In this document: positions 4,740-7,237 of the stretch, one piece after another | Numbering within the stretch: position 1 is the stretch's first letter | Layout of the letters: each line of letters starts with the position of its first letter | DNA from: Bryobacteraceae bacterium | GTDB lineage: Bacteria; Acidobacteriota; Terriglobia; Bryobacterales; Bryobacteraceae | NCBI GenBank assembly: GCA_030044325.1 | Contig: JASHWA010000076.1 | Coordinates: forward strand, 1 to 7,237 | DNA length: 7,237 nucleotides | Reading direction: 5' to 3' | Position numbers and translations under genes: made by a program | The notes under the pieces: generated by a model | Told to the model about the DNA's origin: nothing | The model's database searches: none | What the model saw: only the letters and a program-made list of their open reading frames with translations

Positions 4740-6965
4740 ATGGAAAAAGAAGTCACGGCCGCAGCAGCGGCTGTCAATCCAACCCAGGCGCAGTGCCCGG
4801 TGATCAACGGCGCGCCGAAACACGCGGCCGGCGGTCCGACCAATGTGGACTGGTGGCCGAATCAGCTCAACCTGAGAAGCCTGCACCAGAACTCGCCGCT
4901 CGCGAGTCCGATGGACAAGCATTTCAATTACGCCGAGGAATTCAAGAGCCTCGACCTCAAAGCGGTGGTTCAGGACCTCAACGCTTTGATGACGTCGTCG
5001 CAGCAGTGGTGGCCGGCCGATTTCGGTCACTATGGCCCGCTTTTGATCCGAATGGCCTGGCACAGCGCGGGCACCTACCGCATCGCCGACGGCCGCGGCG
5101 GAGCCGGCGCAGGCATGCAGCGTTTTGCGCCGCTCAATAGCTGGCCGGATAATGCGAACCTCGATAAGGCGCGCCGGCTGCTGTGGCCCATCAAGCAGAA
5201 ATATGGGCGCAAAATCTCCTGGGCCGATCTCATGATTCTCGCCGGCAACGTCGCCCTGGAGTCGATGGGCTTCAAGACGTTCGGTTTCGCCGGAGGGCGC
5301 GCGGATGTGTGGGAAGCCGACGAAACCTACTGGGGGCCGGAGCGCACCTGGCTCGCCGATGAGCGCTATTCGGGCGATCGCCAGCTTTCGAATCCTCTCG
5401 GCGCGGTGCAGATGGGGCTGATTTACGTGAATCCGGAAGGTCCCAACGGGAAGCCGGATCCCATTGCGGCGGCTCGCGACATTCGGGAAACGTTCGCGCG
5501 CATGGCGATGAATGATGAGGAGACTGTCGCGCTGATCGCCGGCGGGCACTCGTTCGGCAAGACCCACGGCGCGGGCGAAGTGGCAAAGCATGTCGGACGC
5601 GAGCCCGAAGGCGCCGCCATCGAGGAGCAAGGCTTCGGCTGGAAAAACAGCTTGGGCCGCGGCAACTGCGACGACACGATCACCGGCGGGCCGGAGGTTA
5701 CCTGGACCCAAACCCCGGTGAAGTGGAGCAACCATTTTCTCGAGAACCTGTTCAAGTACGATTGGGAGCTGACCAAGAGCCCGGCCGGCGCCTACCAGTG
5801 GACTCCCAAGAATGGCGCGGCGGCGGGGACGGTTCCCGATGCGCACGACGCTTCCAAGCATCGCGCTCCGGGAATGCTGACGACGGATCTTGCGCTCAAG
5901 TTTGATCCGGTCTATGCGCCCATCGCGAAGCGTTTCCTCGATCATCCCGATGTGTTCGCGGACGCGTTCGCCAGAGCGTGGTTTAAGCTGACCCATCGCG
6001 ATATGGGGCCGGTCTCGCGCTACCTCGGCCCGCTGGTTCCCAAGGAGCCGCAGCTCTGGCAGGATCCGGTTCCCGCCGTCGATCACGAATTGATCGGCGG
6101 CCAGGATATCGCCGCTCTGAAAGCGAAGATTCTCGCGTCCGGATTGTCGATCTCGCAACTGGTCGCGACCGCGTGGGCCTCCGCGGGCAGCTTCCGCGGC
6201 TCCGACAAGCGCGGCGGAGCGAACGGAGCGCGCATCCGGCTCGCGCCGCAAAAAGATTGGGAAGTGAACCAGCCGGCTGAGCTCGCCAAGGTCTTGCCGA
6301 AGCTGGAGGCGATCCAGAGGGAGTTCAACGGCTCGCAGACGGGCAACAAGAAGGTGTCGCTTGCGGACCTGATCGTTCTGGGCGGCTGCGCGGCGGTCGA
6401 GGAAGCGGCGAAGAGAGCCGGCTACAATGTGAAGATCTCGTTTTCGCCCGGGCGCACCGACGCGTTACAGGAACAGACCGATGTGCACTCGTTCGCCGTG
6501 CTGGAGCCGGTGGCGGACGGTTTTCGCAACTACATGAAGAACGGCCAACCTCGCCGGGCCGAGGAGCTGCTGGTCGATCGGGCCCAGTTGCTGACGCTCA
6601 CGGCTCCCGAGATGACGGTTCTGGTGGGCGGAATGCGCGCGCTCGGCGCGAACTTCGCGGGGTCCCAACACGGCGTGTTCACCAGGCGGCCCCAGACGCT
6701 GACCAACGATTTCTTCGTCAACCTGCTCGACATGAAAACCAGGTGGCAGGCTTCGGCGGAGGAAGGCGTGTATGAGGGCCGCGACCGGGCGACGGGTGAG
6801 CTCAAGTGGAGCGGTACGCGCGCGGATCTTGTGTTCGGCTCCAACTCCCAGCTGCGGGCGATCGCGGAAGTCTACGCGTGCGAGGACTCGCAAGAGGCGT
6901 TCGTAAACGACTTTGCCGCCGCGTGGAGCAAGGTGATGAATCTCGACCGGTACGATCTGGCGTGA
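4740..6965 (+). CDS. katG: Bifunctional catalase-peroxidase KatG
   Basis: The 741-residue length is normal for KatG, a cytoplasmic haem enzyme that dismutates hydrogen peroxide and has a peroxidase activity. The N-terminal catalytic half has the distal triad Arg104, Trp107 and His108 (IRMAWHSAGTYR). The residues for the Trp-Tyr-Met crosslink needed for catalase action are present (Trp107, Tyr229 in LIYVNPEGPNG, Met255). So are the haem-ligand His270 (AGGHSFGKTHGAG), the proximal Trp322, the hydrogen-bonding Asp383, and Arg420 in HRDMGP as the likely mobile arginine. The C-terminal half (about 440-741) is the degenerate duplicate that lacks haem. Position 316, matching Ser315 of Mycobacterium tuberculosis KatG, is Gly. 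No export signal is seen. It is the second gene of the perR operon, so it should be induced by peroxide. I see no frameshift or missing domain. Confidence 0.97.
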   Translation: MEKEVTAAAAAVNPTQAQCPVINGAPKHAAGGPTNVDWWPNQLNLRSLHQNSPLASPMDKHFNYAEEFKSLDLKAVVQDLNALMTSSQQWWPADFGHYGPLLIRMAWHSAGTYRIADGRGGAGAGMQRFAPLNSWPDNANLDKARRLLWPIKQKYGRKISWADLMILAGNVALESMGFKTFGFAGGRADVWEADETYWGPERTWLADERYSGDRQLSNPLGAVQMGLIYVNPEGPNGKPDPIAAARDIRETFARMAMNDEETVALIAGGHSFGKTHGAGEVAKHVGREPEGAAIEEQGFGWKNSLGRGNCDDTITGGPEVTWTQTPVKWSNHFLENLFKYDWELTKSPAGAYQWTPKNGAAAGTVPDAHDASKHRAPGMLTTDLALKFDPVYAPIAKRFLDHPDVFADAFARAWFKLTHRDMGPVSRYLGPLVPKEPQLWQDPVPAVDHELIGGQDIAALKAKILASGLSISQLVATAWASAGSFRGSDKRGGANGARIRLAPQKDWEVNQPAELAKVLPKLEAIQREFNGSQTGNKKVSLADLIVLGGCAAVEEAAKRAGYNVKISFSPGRTDALQEQTDVHSFAVLEPVADGFRNYMKNGQPRRAEELLVDRAQLLTLTAPEMTVLVGGMRALGANFAGSQHGVFTRRPQTLTNDFFVNLLDMKTRWQASAEEGVYEGRDRATGELKWSGTRADLVFGSNSQLRAIAEVYACEDSQEAFVNDFAAAWSKVMNLDRYDLA

Positions 6966-6982
6966 ACAACGCGGATGTACCC

Positions 6983-6998
6983 GCGGCATGACTGCCGC
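6983..6998 (+). terminator. Possible weak transcription end between convergent genes
   Basis: GCGGCA and TGCCGC form a 6-bp stem with a 4-nt loop, 17 nt after the katG stop and 16 nt from the end of the convergent gene. No T-run follows on either strand, so it is not a classical intrinsic terminator. It may only stall polymerase or protect the 3' ends. Confidence 0.3.
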
Positions 6999-7014
6999 AG
7001 CTCGCTGACATCGC

Positions 7015-7237
7015 TCAGTTGCGGTCTTTGGTGTTCTTCTCGCGACCTTTCTTGGTCGATTTCTCGCGCTCGGTGGTACGGCGCTCTTGTGCCGCCGGAC
7101 GGGCCGGCGTGCTGGGACGCGCTTCGGACCGCGTGGCCTGGGTCATGGGGCGCGATGCGGCGCTGGCGGCGCGGAACTGCTGGCGCGCCGCGGGAGCGCT
7201 GCGCTGAAGATTCTGCGCAGCCGCATGATCCAGCGGA
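7015..7237 (-). CDS. Unknown Ala/Pro/Arg-rich protein, C-terminal 73 residues
   Basis: An open frame enters from the right edge and stops with TGA at 7015-7017, giving the last 73 residues of a longer protein. The visible part is low complexity: first Ala, Gln, Arg and Pro (for example QRSAPAARQQFRAASAASRP), then a strongly charged tail ending TKKGREKNTKDRN. It has no hydrophobic segment and no motif I recognise, so it is probably a disordered tail. Such tails occur on envelope and nucleic-acid-binding proteins, but that does not identify it. The other frames on both strands are less convincing: the plus-strand frame here has no Shine-Dalgarno sequence and no recognisable content. Convergent with katG, 49 bp apart. 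Confidence 0.55.
   Translation of the reverse strand, partial: PLDHAAAQNLQRSAPAARQQFRAASAASRPMTQATRSEARPSTPARPAAQERRTTEREKSTKKGREKNTKDRN

Noticed and set aside
4713..6251. 512-codon minus-strand open frame opposite katG
   Set aside because: It is Arg-rich with no recognisable domain and lies across strongly conserved KatG sequence, so it is a shadow of katG codon usage.

Overview
The window looks like chromosomal DNA from a GC-rich Gram-negative soil-type bacterium, most plausibly an Acidobacteriota of the Solibacter/Bryobacter kind. The main clue is the 881-residue protein kinase (kinase domain, one membrane helix, FlgO/TolB-N-like domain, TPR repeats), preceded by an ECF-sigma-like fragment; that layout is common in this group. 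This is inference from gene style, not a database match. I see no tRNA, rRNA, insertion sequence or CRISPR array.

Left part (1-3421, minus strand). Read in the direction of transcription: a 37-codon remnant resembling the start of an ECF sigma factor (3421-3308), the receptor-type Ser/Thr kinase (3307-662) that begins at the base after the remnant's stop codon, and, 71 bp further on, an alpha/beta hydrolase of the fluoroacetate/haloacetate dehalogenase type (590 to the window edge, C-terminus missing). The hydrolase carries a twin-arginine export signal, which is unusual for this enzyme type.

Middle part (3422-4260). About 410 bp without a convincing gene hold three successive hairpins at 3581-3756. 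Two of them pair better as plus-strand than as minus-strand RNA. Next comes a small minus-strand gene (4121-3831) for a two-helix membrane protein of the superinfection-immunity (Imm) type with a C-terminal zinc ribbon. A 139-bp divergent intergenic region follows. Its plus-strand end carries a TTGACA promoter built from two overlapping perfect palindromes that abut the start codon of the next gene.

Right part (4261-7237). A perR-katG operon on the plus strand encodes a PerR-like Fur-family peroxide sensor and a full-length 741-residue catalase-peroxidase with all active-site residues present. Expected logic: PerR represses its own promoter and katG, peroxide relieves this, and KatG removes the peroxide. 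The perR start has no Shine-Dalgarno sequence and probably gives a leaderless mRNA, whereas katG has a strong one. The window ends in the C-terminus of an Ala/Pro/Arg-rich minus-strand protein of unknown function, convergent with katG.
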